DNA from: Hamiltosporidium tvaerminnensis
Taxonomy: Eukaryota > Microsporidia > Dubosqiidae
Length of the DNA stretch: 64,000 nt
Assembly: GCA_022605425.2 (NCBI GenBank)
Contig: JAKIMF020000011.1
Location: 682,001-746,000 of the forward strand
Direction of reading: 5' to 3'
Both the position numbers and the translations under genes were made by a program. Below are positions 54,511 through 64,000 of this stretch, one piece after another. Positions within the stretch are counted from its first letter, which is position 1. Each line of letters begins with the position of its first letter. The notes below the pieces were generated by a model, which was not told the origin of the DNA, did not search any database, and saw only the letters and a program-made list of their open reading frames with translations.

Positions 54511-56163
54511 ATGTATTTTAGAAAAATATTGTTATATGATTATTACAGTCTGATTATTTTTTTATTTCTGACATGCAAATCTTCAAATAATTCAGGACAT
54601 GTGAACGAAATTCATAGAAGAGTAGGAGATAGGGCTCAAAGAATAAGATATGACCTGCAGCATGCTCGGCATAATAATCTACCTTATAAACGATACATTC
54701 GCAGGTATAACCCAACAGGAAGTGGTTCCCAAAGTTTTAGTTGCTCAGGATATATAAATAGGGATATGCCTTTTCAAGAAAGTTCAAGTCAAGTTTTTGA
54801 AACAAAATCTGGGCCTAGATCTATAAACCCACCCCTTTTATTTTCTACGAACGCGCCTCACCAATATTCACAAATGCAATTTGTAAATGCAACATCAGAT
54901 TTGAATTCTATTCATTCTGTTTCAGCTTTACCCAATTCTTCTTTTTTTCCGCCTGGAAGATTTAATTCGACTCAAAATACTTTGCATATGGCCAGCGGAT
55001 CTACTTATAATCATAACACAATAAATAATTTATGTTTCCCTCCGCCTTTTATCAACCCACTACCACAGACACTCTTTTTAAAAAAATTATACGATGTTAT
55101 AATTAAGGTTTTAAAATATCCTACTCTTGGTAAATTTTCTGATATTTCAATATTCTTTACGTCCGAATATTTCTTTGAAGATATTCTCAATCGAAGTTGT
55201 TTAATTGGATATTTTCGTACACTTAAAAATCTAGTGGCAATAGAAAAAGAAATAATAAATATTAATTCTGAGAAAAAAAAAGAATTCGAACAAGCTTTCC
55301 TTATAAATATAACGAAAATTGATCTTGAGGGGGCAAATACCAATATACTTTTTCATGTTCCCATGCTTATTACATTAAAAAATTTTATCTCGAAGCAGTT
55401 AGAACGTAATACATCAGATAAAAAATACCATGTTTCCATTTTCTTTGGTTTAAAACTGATCGAAAGTGTTATAATAAAAACTCATTTAGCAATTTATGGT
55501 ACTTTAAATTCGCCTGAGAACATACAACTTAGTTTCGATCCATATAGAAATAATTTTATACGAACGAATTCGAATATTATTTTGGAAATAATTGATTGGA
55601 TTTTTACTCTAAGTTTTAGTTTTAATGAAACTTTTAAAAATGCATTTGTTTCGATTATTAATGTGCAAAAAAACAAATCTCTTGATGTTTTAAACAATCC
55701 AGAAGGTTTATTTGAAATATATGATCTATCATTTTTGCCGGATATATTTTTTTTATTAGAAGAATCTGAAATTAAGGAAATTTATGAATTTAATAGACTG
55801 GTACTTGGTTATTGCAACGATGATTCTCGAGCTGAAAATCACGGGCCTATTGATTTACTACGTCGTAACAAATTCGCTATAGAAAATGAACGAATCATCA
55901 AAATGATTGGCTACTATTTTATAATCTTTGAAAATTTTGAAATTGACTTTTTTAAACAACGCACCTCTGATAATTTAGTTATGCACCGATACGAACTGCT
56001 CAAAGAAAAATTTCAAGAGTTTAAACAAAAAACAATGCCTTTAGAGCCAAGAGAAATATTAGATTTGCGAAAACTCTTTTATGCTACACATTATCTCTTT
56101 TATGATGTCATAGCTATTTTATATAATAGAAATATTTATACAACAATTATTCCACCACAATAA
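54511..56163 (+). CDS. Secreted multigene-family protein, member 5 (550 aa)
   Basis: Intact member. Residues 1-27 form a signal peptide (MYFRKILLYDYYSLIIFLFLTCKSS). Residues about 28-185 are polar, rich in Asn, Ser, Gln and Pro, and differ from all paralogues. Residues about 190-550 are the conserved helical domain, about 50 percent identical by eye to member 1 in the best blocks: LKYPTLGKFSDISIFFTSEYFFEDIL, IEKEIININSEKKKEFEQ, FFGLKLIESVIIKTH (311-325), SFLPDIFFLLEESEIKEIY (about 407-425), IGYYFIIFENFEIDFFK. No membrane anchor follows the leader. No known domain is recognised. A full-length LINE lies 420 bases upstream. It is likely secreted; its target is unknown. Confidence 0.87.
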   Translation: MYFRKILLYDYYSLIIFLFLTCKSSNNSGHVNEIHRRVGDRAQRIRYDLQHARHNNLPYKRYIRRYNPTGSGSQSFSCSGYINRDMPFQESSSQVFETKSGPRSINPPLLFSTNAPHQYSQMQFVNATSDLNSIHSVSALPNSSFFPPGRFNSTQNTLHMASGSTYNHNTINNLCFPPPFINPLPQTLFLKKLYDVIIKVLKYPTLGKFSDISIFFTSEYFFEDILNRSCLIGYFRTLKNLVAIEKEIININSEKKKEFEQAFLINITKIDLEGANTNILFHVPMLITLKNFISKQLERNTSDKKYHVSIFFGLKLIESVIIKTHLAIYGTLNSPENIQLSFDPYRNNFIRTNSNIILEIIDWIFTLSFSFNETFKNAFVSIINVQKNKSLDVLNNPEGLFEIYDLSFLPDIFFLLEESEIKEIYEFNRLVLGYCNDDSRAENHGPIDLLRRNKFAIENERIIKMIGYYFIIFENFEIDFFKQRTSDNLVMHRYELLKEKFQEFKQKTMPLEPREILDLRKLFYATHYLFYDVIAILYNRNIYTTIIPPQ

Positions 56164-56899
56164 CAAAAAAATATTCATAATTTTTAATAAAAAATCGATT
56201 CCGTTTCTGTCATCTTTTTAGTTTTATAGGTTTTTACAAAATAATATTCTAGTATTATCTTAATACATTATCTAAATTTTAAATAGTTAGTCCTGTTTTT
56301 TTTTGAAAATGGTAAATTCATGTGAAATTTACCAGATAATGATGGAATAACAACATTAAAAACTATCTGGTAGGCAACAAGTACGTAAAATTGGTATGGA
56401 ATTCATTTTTGTCATTTTGGTGGGATATAAACCTAATTGGATCTATAAACCCATTTTCTATAATCCAGATTTAAAATAGATTAAACGAATCAAATAGAAA
56501 ACTACCATTTGTTCATCCTCGATTCTGAGAGTTAAAAAAGGAATGGAATAAGTAATTTTGTAAGTTTTAAGTAAACATTATCTATAGATTATTTCGGGGA
56601 ATCTATAGATAATAGAACCATTAGATTTTTATTATAAACATTATCCTCTTAATTATATAGTAAAACTAGATAAATATATCTTATACAAATCTTAGTGCTT
56701 GTGTTGCGAATTTTTAAGATTATGGTTTTTATAATTCTTAATAAATTTCAAAAAAAATGAATTCGGCTGAGAGTAAAGTTGGCTATAACTAATGACTAAA
56801 AATAAGTCGAATTTTGAGATATTTTATGATCGCCAATAAATATTTTCAAAGTTAATGAATATCTCATCTTTTTTAAAAAATAGCTTATTTTAGAATGTT
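56164..56899. other. Non-coding interval with a SINE-like 5' fragment
   Basis: About 56340-56460 (plus) matches the first 120 bases of the SINE-like element: ATTAAAAACTATCTGGTAGGC resembles the CATAAAAAACTTTCTGCTTGGC start, followed by a GGTGGGATATAAACC equivalent. The rest has no recognisable content. Confidence 0.45.
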
Positions 56900-57380
56900 T
56901 CTATCTACGCGGCATTGTGTTTTATATAAATAACCTTCACCTTTATATCCATCAGTATCTTTAAATACCTACAGCTTAATATTTTAATCAAAAAGATCCA
57001 CAGAACCTATTTAATGTTCAAGACGGTTCCGGTTTTGTTAATACCTGATATCGGGTGTGATCACGGGCTAAAATCTACCTCGGGTTCTTCAAAGATTTGG
57101 CAACACTCATACTTGCTCAGACCTTCCAAAAAATAGACTTATAACCATGATTTATTTCGACAATTGGATTGGGTTAACCAGACGCTTCTAGTAAATATTA
57201 AAAAGTATACTTTTCTCACTATTTTTATCGTCTTATCTAAGGATAAGTTTATTTTTGTATTTCCCAAACGTTTATTTTTCAAACTTCGATTGGAAAAGGT
57301 TGGGTTTTCTGGTTTTACATGTTAATTATTTACAACCTAAATCCTAGTTTATAATCAATTAGACATTGTAACGGATAAAT
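56900..57380 (-). mobile_element. SINE-like element, eroded partial copy
   Basis: On the plus strand, GGGTGTGATCACGGGCTAAA, GGTTCTTCAAAGATTTGGCA and ACTCATACTTGCTC follow the order of the reverse-complemented element (GAGTGTGATCGAAGG, GGGCTCCCCCAAGACTATGC, CCCACTTACTC). TTTTACATGTTAATTATTTA near 57315 matches the ACATGGCAATTACCTACATG block. Confidence 0.5.
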
Positions 57381-57689
57381 TTTATAAAAAGACTAATGAA
57401 TAGTTGTTTTTCGAAATCTTCTATTTAAAAAAACAGTTATTGAGCCAAATTAGATAAAATAGAAACAAAAATTAGTTTACTAGGGTTTGTAAAATTTCTT
57501 AAAAATATAACTCGTAATGAAATTTATACTCAATTCGGCTTAAACATCTATAATTTAAAAATATTTTAACTCTACTTGAAATAAATTTACGAATGACTAA
57601 TATAAAAATAAAATAAAATACAAGAAATCTGCTAATTATTTCATTTTGTAAAATATAATAAATCAAATCCATGTTTATTTTTAAATTTT

Positions 57690-59478
57690 CTTCGCAAAAT
57701 AAGTTAAGAATAATTCCGTCTCAGAAAAATTCCTGATAAAAAATAGATGTATCAACAAAAAGAGCATGCAGAGTTTTCTTATTTATTTTGTGGACCCGGA
57801 CATATGCTTGTGCAGATTTAATAAATCTTTTTCCTAAATTTTGAAATCTTGTACGTAGCAATCTAAAGGAAAATACCTTTTCAAATTTTTTAATATATTT
57901 AGTCTTAATTATCGTTAAATAACACCAAAATCTGTTTTAAAATGAGTCGACTTTTAAAATTTTTTACAATGAAATTGATTGCTTTAACGGACTTAAAAAC
58001 ACATGGAGTTGTATTTTTATATCGCTTTATCAAAGCATACATATCAATTAAATCATCTAAATCAAAGTATAAAATCAATCATATAAAAAAATCATATCAT
58101 TATTAAAAGAAATGTGATCCTCTGTTTGAACTTTGCTGGAGATTTTGCTTCTAAAAATTTTTTCACTGCAGAAAAAAACTTTGAGAATTTTTGAATAACT
58201 TCAGATGTGCTTGGAGATATTAATTTAATTATTTCCATTATATAAGTTAAATTGGTGCATAAAACCAAATTTGTTTGCATATCAATGTAAAAATCAATAT
58301 TTTTAAAATTTTTAGATGAAAGAGGATCCAAAATACTATCAATTGCTGCAATATTTTTTTTAAAAAAATTTTCTACCAGTGTTTAACCAAAGAAAGAGCT
58401 AAAATTGTTTTTTATGTCAGATGTATTTGTGAACATCTTTTTGTTCAAATGACTCTGCAAAAAAATGAGAACATGAAGACAGGCGAGTATAATATTACTT
58501 GAAACTATAATATCAATATTTTTTTTATTTAAATCATCTTTTCGAATTTTTTATTTATAGTAGAAAAAGGGCTTAAAATGATTTTTTCTTTTTCAAATAA
58601 ACTTTCGAATATTCTAAAATATTTATTCAAATAGTCTGGTCTAAGAACATCATCAAATAAACTTTTATAATTTGCTATCATTAATATATTTAGTGATCGC
58701 TTCATTACAGAAAAAATTTTAATTTATTTAAAACTAAATGTAATTCAGAGAAAGAAGATGTCGATAGAGGTGTAAAAATATATGTGCTATAAAAATCATT
58801 TTTTGAAACATCATATGAATTAAGAGTGATTTTCGATCCTATCATATTCTATAAATTGCTACTCTCATAAGAATTGGCGTAGGAATATAATCTATCATGT
58901 ATTGGTCTATGCCTTGCACCCATCTCAGTTTTTGTTTTTTTAGGATCACTTTCTTCATTCATTGGATTAAATAAATCTGTTCTTACACGAAATTTAGGGA
59001 TTTGAATCGAAGAAACAGCCTCTTCCTCTATTGTAACATCTGAACAGTTTGAGTTGGGTTTTATTTCTTTTGAGCCTGTTTTCTCCTCCATTGAATTAAA
59101 TAAATCTGTTCTTACACGAAAATTAGGGATTTGAATCGAAGAAATAGTTTCTTCCTGTATTGTAACATCTGAACAGTTTGAGTTGGGTTTTATTTCTTTT
59201 GAGCCTGTTTTCTCCTCCATTGAATTAAATAAATCTGTTCTTACACGAAAATTAGAAATTCGTATCGAAGGAATAGTCTCTTCTTGAGTTGTAACTTTCG
59301 GAACGTGTACATCAGTGTCTTTGACAAAAAAAATTATTTCGGTTCTGCTTTTTTTGAAATTATGTGTTCCCGAACGCGTTCTTGGTTCATCATTTAAAAT
59401 TTCTGAGGACTTACATGTTAGAAACAAGAAAACCATCGATACAAAACCATACTTTGAAAAAAGTCTACGAAAATACAT
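57690..59478 (-). pseudogene. Secreted multigene-family member 6, repeat-bearing and broken
   Basis: The minus-strand ATG at 59478, directly preceded by CCCT, opens a signal peptide (MYFRRLFSKYGFVSMVFLFLTCKSS). The first 209 codons stay open and contain a 43-residue unit repeated about three times (each with FRVRTDLFN and a SKEIKPNSNCSDV-type end), then stop at 58849. Beyond, the conserved domain continues in pieces: NYKSLFDDVLRPDYLNKYF near 58640, an LFSAAR-type FFSAVKKFLEAK block at 58092-58331, and a DLDDLIDMY block near 58030. The end is near 57690. Several stops and shifts make it a pseudogene, although the 209-residue N-terminal part could still be made as a short secreted protein. Confidence 0.75.
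58979..59366 (-). repeat. 129-bp (43-codon) tandem repeats in member 6
   Basis: The anchor TTCTTACACGAAA recurs at 58980, 59109 and 59238, exactly 129 bases apart, so repeats keep the reading frame. The two outer-proximal units are nearly identical and the third is more diverged. Confidence 0.9.
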
Positions 59479-59577
59479 AGGGTTATATTTTTTTCGGTAA
59501 AAATATTTAATAGATCAATTTATGGTAATTTATTATATGAAACAATTTTTTTGTTCTCAAAATAATTTATAATACGG

Positions 59578-60679
59578 GTTAGAAGAAGAAGAAGTCACAA
59601 AGAAAAAACTGGAAAAAGCTCAAATTTAACTTATACAACGAAATAGAAAACCAAAGACTACATTCAAGGTATAAATGAGAGAATATCGAGAATCCAGGTG
59701 AAATAACTCTTCAAAATGGTACAAGATAGGAAGTGTAAGACCACAAGATGAATCCGTTTTTTTGCTATATCCAGGATAGAAATGTATTCTTAGGTGCAAA
59801 AAGTGTGTGTCAACACTGCAACACATCTAGAAAAATAGAAAACCACTTAGCAACAAGATGTGAAAAAATGCTAGGCCATGACTACACCAGACGGCATAAT
59901 GAAGTGGTTAGAGGCCTACACTTACTTCTCCTAAATAGATATAAGTTTAAGTCCTCAGAATGAAATAAGAGTCACTCGGTTCAAGCAATTCTTCATAATG
60001 AGTATACAGAGATAAGAGTAGACACCAGAATTAAAACTGATGTTAAAATTCGGAATAACAGACCGGACATATTTATTTTGGATAAGAAGAAGAATAAGAT
60101 AACACACATTGAAGTAGGAATCACTTCCCAAGATTCACTTCAAATAGTTGAAACTGAAAAACTTAGGAAGTATGATCTGCTAGCCAATGAGTTGGGTCTT
60201 ATTTATAAGTGTAGTGTTGAGATAATCCTTTATGTGATGACCTGGGACGGTATTGTGACAAAATACCATAAATCTCATCTTAAAAGACTAAAAATACACA
60301 TGAATGTAGAGGCATACGTCGGTCTATAGTACTTAAGAAGACAGTCGAAACAATTTCCTTTGATCGACGAAGAGGACTTGATTCAGGACTAAATGCCGAA
60401 GAGAGCTGGGAAAGAGCGTCAATGGGTGTTATTATGAGAGCAGAGATGCACGAGGAACCAACACCCCCTTTAAAAGAAGAGAAGAGAGAAGAAGATGGTG
60501 CAAAAATTTTAAACCGAAAAATAAAGCACTTCTATTTCACAAGGAGGAACCACTTTAGAGGAACCGACCAATAACATAAATAAAGACTCGGATTTGGAAG
60601 AAGAAACAACAGTGGTAAAAGAGGTAGAAGAACGTGCATAAAAATCTTAACTATTTTAACCGAGATTTTGTTAAATAAA
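59578..60679 (+). mobile_element. LINE copy G, 5'-truncated
   Basis: Starts at the EEVTKKSLEEAQL region of the LINE and runs to the TTAAATAAA end. It has a readable FCYIQDRNVF block, a CCHC finger (VCQHCNTSRKIENHLATRC in the 59748-59963 frame, all ligands present), RPDIFILDKKKNKIT, and LRKYDLLANELGLIYKCSVE in the 60078-60329 frame. It lacks the TAA that copies A and C share but has its own stops near 59961 and later. It abuts the 5' side of pseudogene member 6. Confidence 0.85.
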
Positions 60680-60699
60680 TTTTCTCTTCTCTAATACAA

Positions 60700-61510
60700 T
60701 TTATCAGGTAAAATATTCCGAATCTTGAAATCTGGTTTTATTTTAGGGTCTCCTCTTTTTTTAACTCGTTCCTTTCTCAACAGATGGAACACAATCCACA
60801 AGTAAACGAAGCTGTGCCAAGTTTTTGGTGTTCCTCAGACTTTTTTTCTTTTCACCGGTCAGGTTGCTAATATAATCCAAACTTTCTTCAAAAAAGCTTA
60901 AAGAGTGCTTCAACTAGGAGATCGAACTCAGGGTATTGTATGGTTTCAGCAAAATTATTTCCAAGATTTTATTGAACAGTGACTCGAAATTTGGTTCTTA
61001 GACTTGGATTTGTATCTATTTACGGAAGCAAATTTATGCATATAACTCTCTTCATATGTTGTCTACTGTATTCATGGTCACGCATTTTTTTAATTTTGAA
61101 TTGTTTAATTCTCTACTTTTGCCTAGACTGATTACGCCGTTGGAACTTCCTTCTGCTCTTCAAAATAAATTTTAATTTGGATATAGCACAACATATTCTG
61201 TTAAGTAGCTATAATTTATCATTCTTTAAATTATTTTGAAGAATCAAGCACTTATAAGCTCATTTGTTCTTGAATTATATAACTTTGAATTAAGTTTTTG
61301 CTTTTCTATTTTGTTATATGATTTTGCTTGTGAGCCTCTTCAGTGATTTTTTGTTAGCTTCCTTTTCCAACTTATATTTGCATTTGAGATGCCTTTTATT
61401 AATACAAGACATGTTTTATTAGTATCCCACCTTTAGGATTGCTTCTCTTCGAAGTGATTTTCTTTAATTGTTTCGCCCTCCAAGTTTATCTCTAATAAAA
61501 TATATATTTC
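60700..61510 (-). mobile_element. LINE copy H, degenerate, tail-to-tail with copy G
   Basis: Minus-strand relic. About 60720-60770 matches the region around NNRPDIFILD. About 61260-61330 matches the KLYNEIEKRKLHSKLYN block (ATTATATAACTTTGAATTAA on the plus strand). About 61370-61450 matches the KVENNNKTHLALIKSF block. It is more diverged than copy G and no reading frame remains. Confidence 0.6.
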
Positions 61511-62163
61511 TTCATTATAACCAAAAATCCATAATGCAAAATAATTCTTATATTTTTACCTATTAAAAACTAAAGGATTGAAAAATTAACTGCATTTTTG
61601 ATTTACAAAATATTAATTTATATTTTTTGACGAAAAAACTTATTTGTAAGGAATAGATTGGAACAAGTTTATTATATTCTAATTTTTATTAGTAGATTTA
61701 TTAATATATCGCAGCAATTTTTTTTACTAAAAAAACATGGATTCGCTATATTTTAAATGCCCTTTAATTATATAGAAATTTTTTAAAAGTTGTTTTCTTT
61801 ATGAAAATAATTTATACGACGCAAATTTAATTTTTTAATTTATTTCTACTATATTGAGCTCTGAATGTTATATAAAAAATGCAAACTTGTGTCTAAATTT
61901 TTTTTTCTAATTTTACCATTTTAATCACTGGCCGTGTCATTTTACTTTAAAATTAATAATTCCTACATTATAATGTTTGGCTTAAGATAAAATAAAAATT
62001 CGTTTGTTTTTACTTTTACAAGCCAATGATATTTTACTCCTATTATTATCACTCCTTTATAAAAAAAACAAACCAATAAAATATAAAAAACCTATCGATT
62101 TCTTATTTATCAACCAATGAATACATTTCTGAATCTTTTATAAACGACCCTGTAAAAAAAATT
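61511..62163. other. AT-rich interval upstream of the last gene
   Basis: No element or gene is recognised. The frame of the following gene is open back to a stop at 62077-62079 and reads plausibly (YLSTNEYISESFIND), but contains no ATG. Confidence 0.45.
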
Positions 62164-64000
62164 ATGCATAAAAATCCAAGGCACTTGTTTCAATTTCTTT
62201 CAAAATTAAACGCGCAACTTGTACTTCCACTACAAAATATGAACTTAGAATATTCAGTACAACACAAACTTAGTTACAAAAAATATGATACTTCTATTTT
62301 TGAAAATATATCTTTTAGTATTTTATTTGGTCATTCTATTGATGTGCCAGACGAATTTCTAACAGATTTTTTTCAAAAAATATTTTATTCTTCTGATTTT
62401 TCATATAGAAATATAAAATTTATATTTCAAAATCATGTTTTTTACAACAATCTTATTATTTACAACGATGAAAATATTATTTCAGAGTTTTGTAGTAAGT
62501 TAAATCATAAATTATTATATTTTTTACCTTCAAAGGATTTATATGAAACAGTTACACAGAATTTACATGAACATAAAAACGGTTTCATCGGGAATATAAA
62601 TATTCCAAATTTAGAAATAAATATATTGAATGAAGTAAAAAGTATAAAAGTAAAAATAAAAAATTCATTTTCACCATCGTATTTTGAATTACCATTGACA
62701 AATTTGAAAGAGAAAGGAATGAAAAAAGTTAAAATTGATATTGTTACACCATTTAGAACCTATAAAAAAGAAATACCTTTAAAATATAATAGAATGTATA
62801 AAGAAGCAGACAATGAAATTTTTAGTGAATTTTGTTTAAAAAATGTGAATAGAAATTTAAAAGATATTTTTTGTCAGATTTATTCTTTTACTTTATCTAC
62901 AATAAATGATAAGTTATATTTCAAAAGTAATGAAGAATATATTAAAAATGATATATTTGAGGAAAATAAAATAAAAGAATGGAAAAAAGAAGAAATTTAT
63001 AAACATTTAAATGAAAGTTTGGTTTTTAATCCGATTGAAATCAAAACAGAGAATATGAAGGGAAAGAAAATGATTGGAAATAGATTAGAATATAAAGAAG
63101 AATTACGTAGGACGAAGAGCTCAATATTTGTGAAAAAGCTAGAAAAAAATGTTTTTGATTTTATTCACACACAATATACACTTTTCATTTCAAATTATCG
63201 TGTTTCTACTCGTTCTTTGTGCCATTCAATTCTATTTTTTTCTATATTTTTTGGTCACACAGATAAAATTATGTTTCTTGTAGAAAGTCTTAAAGAATTC
63301 TTAGAAAACAAAATAAACGATTTGGATGTTTGTCCGAGTCGTACCGAAGATTATTTGTTTTTATACGAGACCATGGTTTTTCTTATAAAATTATTTAGTC
63401 GCGAAATAAATGTACAGTCTATACAGAATGAATCCGAGAAAAAAGACAAATTAACGAAAAATCCAAAAAATGAACAAAAATATAATTTAATGGAAATCAA
63501 AACATTGAATTTTACTTCCGTAAATGGAAACAATCTTTTAAAAGATTTGAAAGTAAGTTTTACGAATATTTTACTTGAAAACGAAGGTATTAAATTGAAA
63601 AATACAGAAATTTATCCAAGAATGCTACGTATTTATAATAATTTACTTAACTGTCACAAAAAAGGACTTTTAAAATTACTTGAAAAAGAAAAAATAAAAT
63701 TTGAATTACAAAATTTGTATGAAAATGCAAAATTAGACTCATTAGAAATTTTACCTGTTATCTCCATATTTTCATACATAAAAAACTTAACAGAAATAGA
63801 TTTTCAAATAGAAAAAAATGTAAGCAAAATGATTGAAAAAAACGTCGATTTGTTTTATACTTCTATTCTCAATGAAGTCAGATATTCAGATGTTAAATAC
63901 GATTTAGAAAGTAAACACAGTGTTCTATACATTGTGTTTTCAGTATTAGAAAAATTTTTATACAATATTTCCATAAATACTGTCATAGATAAGAAATATA
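62164..64000 (+). CDS. Large unidentified protein, N-terminal part only (at least 612 aa)
   Basis: A frame open from the ATG at 62164 to the window end without a stop, so the gene continues outside. In this AT-rich DNA an 1837-base open frame is strong evidence of coding. The protein is lysine/asparagine-rich, mostly helical in look, without a signal peptide or clear membrane segment. Readable blocks are HLFQFLSKLNAQLVLPLQN (residues 8-26), FGHSIDVPDEFLTDFFQKIF, and FISNYRVSTRSLCHSILFF followed by CPSRTEDYLFLYETMVFLIK. I do not recognise a domain; a large scaffold or HECT-type ligase N-terminus would be possible but is guesswork. CCC lies 14 bases upstream of this ATG. An earlier non-ATG start cannot be excluded because the frame is open back to 62080. 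Confidence 0.8.
   Translation, partial: MHKNPRHLFQFLSKLNAQLVLPLQNMNLEYSVQHKLSYKKYDTSIFENISFSILFGHSIDVPDEFLTDFFQKIFYSSDFSYRNIKFIFQNHVFYNNLIIYNDENIISEFCSKLNHKLLYFLPSKDLYETVTQNLHEHKNGFIGNINIPNLEINILNEVKSIKVKIKNSFSPSYFELPLTNLKEKGMKKVKIDIVTPFRTYKKEIPLKYNRMYKEADNEIFSEFCLKNVNRNLKDIFCQIYSFTLSTINDKLYFKSNEEYIKNDIFEENKIKEWKKEEIYKHLNESLVFNPIEIKTENMKGKKMIGNRLEYKEELRRTKSSIFVKKLEKNVFDFIHTQYTLFISNYRVSTRSLCHSILFFSIFFGHTDKIMFLVESLKEFLENKINDLDVCPSRTEDYLFLYETMVFLIKLFSREINVQSIQNESEKKDKLTKNPKNEQKYNLMEIKTLNFTSVNGNNLLKDLKVSFTNILLENEGIKLKNTEIYPRMLRIYNNLLNCHKKGLLKLLEKEKIKFELQNLYENAKLDSLEILPVISIFSYIKNLTEIDFQIEKNVSKMIEKNVDLFYTSILNEVRYSDVKYDLESKHSVLYIVFSVLEKFLYNISINTVIDKKY

Noticed and set aside
1-64000. tRNA genes
   Set aside because: I looked for A-box and B-box type strings with a plausible cloverleaf and found none I could support. 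A covariance search would be needed to exclude them.

Overview
The window looks like a microsporidian chromosome. The evidence is indirect: the DNA is very AT-rich, there are no spliced genes, and only about six non-repeat genes can be supported in 64 kb. Most confident start codons carry a CCC triplet within about 15 bases upstream (at 8303, 29129, 54505, and on the minus strand before 34045, 49471 and 59478), which is the start context known from microsporidia. The conserved genes are ordinary eukaryotic ones. No species can be named from the sequence alone.

Conserved genes: a WD40-like propeller protein (1407-2435, +), a membrane-anchored unknown (20950-21795, +), a helical-repeat protein resembling RAI16/FHIP (24082-25446, -), a PP2A activator of the PTPA family (29135-30259, +), the ribonucleotide reductase small subunit (33071-34045, -), a tubby-domain protein (38834-39607, -) and an unidentified gene running off the right edge (62164-64000, +). 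The block 28.7-34.8 kb, around PTPA and RNR, is unusually rich in tandem repeats of 69-81 bp, some lying directly upstream of the two start codons.

The rest is dominated by three repeated gene or element families. (1) A secreted-protein family with six members: two intact (8307-9974 and 54511-56163) and four decayed (13543-15052 +, 40746-42235 -, 48000-49471 -, 57690-59478 -). Members share a signal peptide often ending in TCKSS, a variable middle and a conserved C-terminal helical domain. (2) A LINE-type retrotransposon with a reverse transcriptase (FIDD catalytic motif), a CCHC finger and a C-terminal restriction-enzyme-like endonuclease. One full-length but mutated copy (50282-54087) has a 14-bp target-site duplication, and there are seven truncated or degenerate copies. 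(3) An apparently non-coding dispersed element of about 720-740 bp with fixed 5' and 3' ends. At least five good copies are present, three with clear 12-15 bp target-site duplications, plus several eroded ones. It behaves like a SINE and ends in the same TTAAATAA as the LINE, so the LINE machinery may mobilise it.

Layout: 0-1 kb LINE tail; 1.4-2.4 WD40 gene; 5.0-5.7 SINE-like copy; 6.3-8.0 LINE relic; 8.3-10 secreted protein; 13.4-15.1 secreted-family pseudogene; 15.4-16.3 eroded SINE-like copies; 16.3-20.9 gene-free with one GC-rich patch; 20.9-25.4 two genes and a SINE-like copy; 25.7-28.0 LINE and SINE-like copies; 28.7-34.9 PTPA, RNR, repeats, two SINE-like copies and a LINE tail; 35-38.8 non-coding; 38.8-39.6 tubby; 40.7-49.5 two secreted-family pseudogenes around a LINE relic; 50.3-54.1 full-length LINE; 54.5-56.2 intact secreted protein; 57-61.5 eroded SINE-like copy, pseudogene and two LINE copies; 62.2-64 partial gene.
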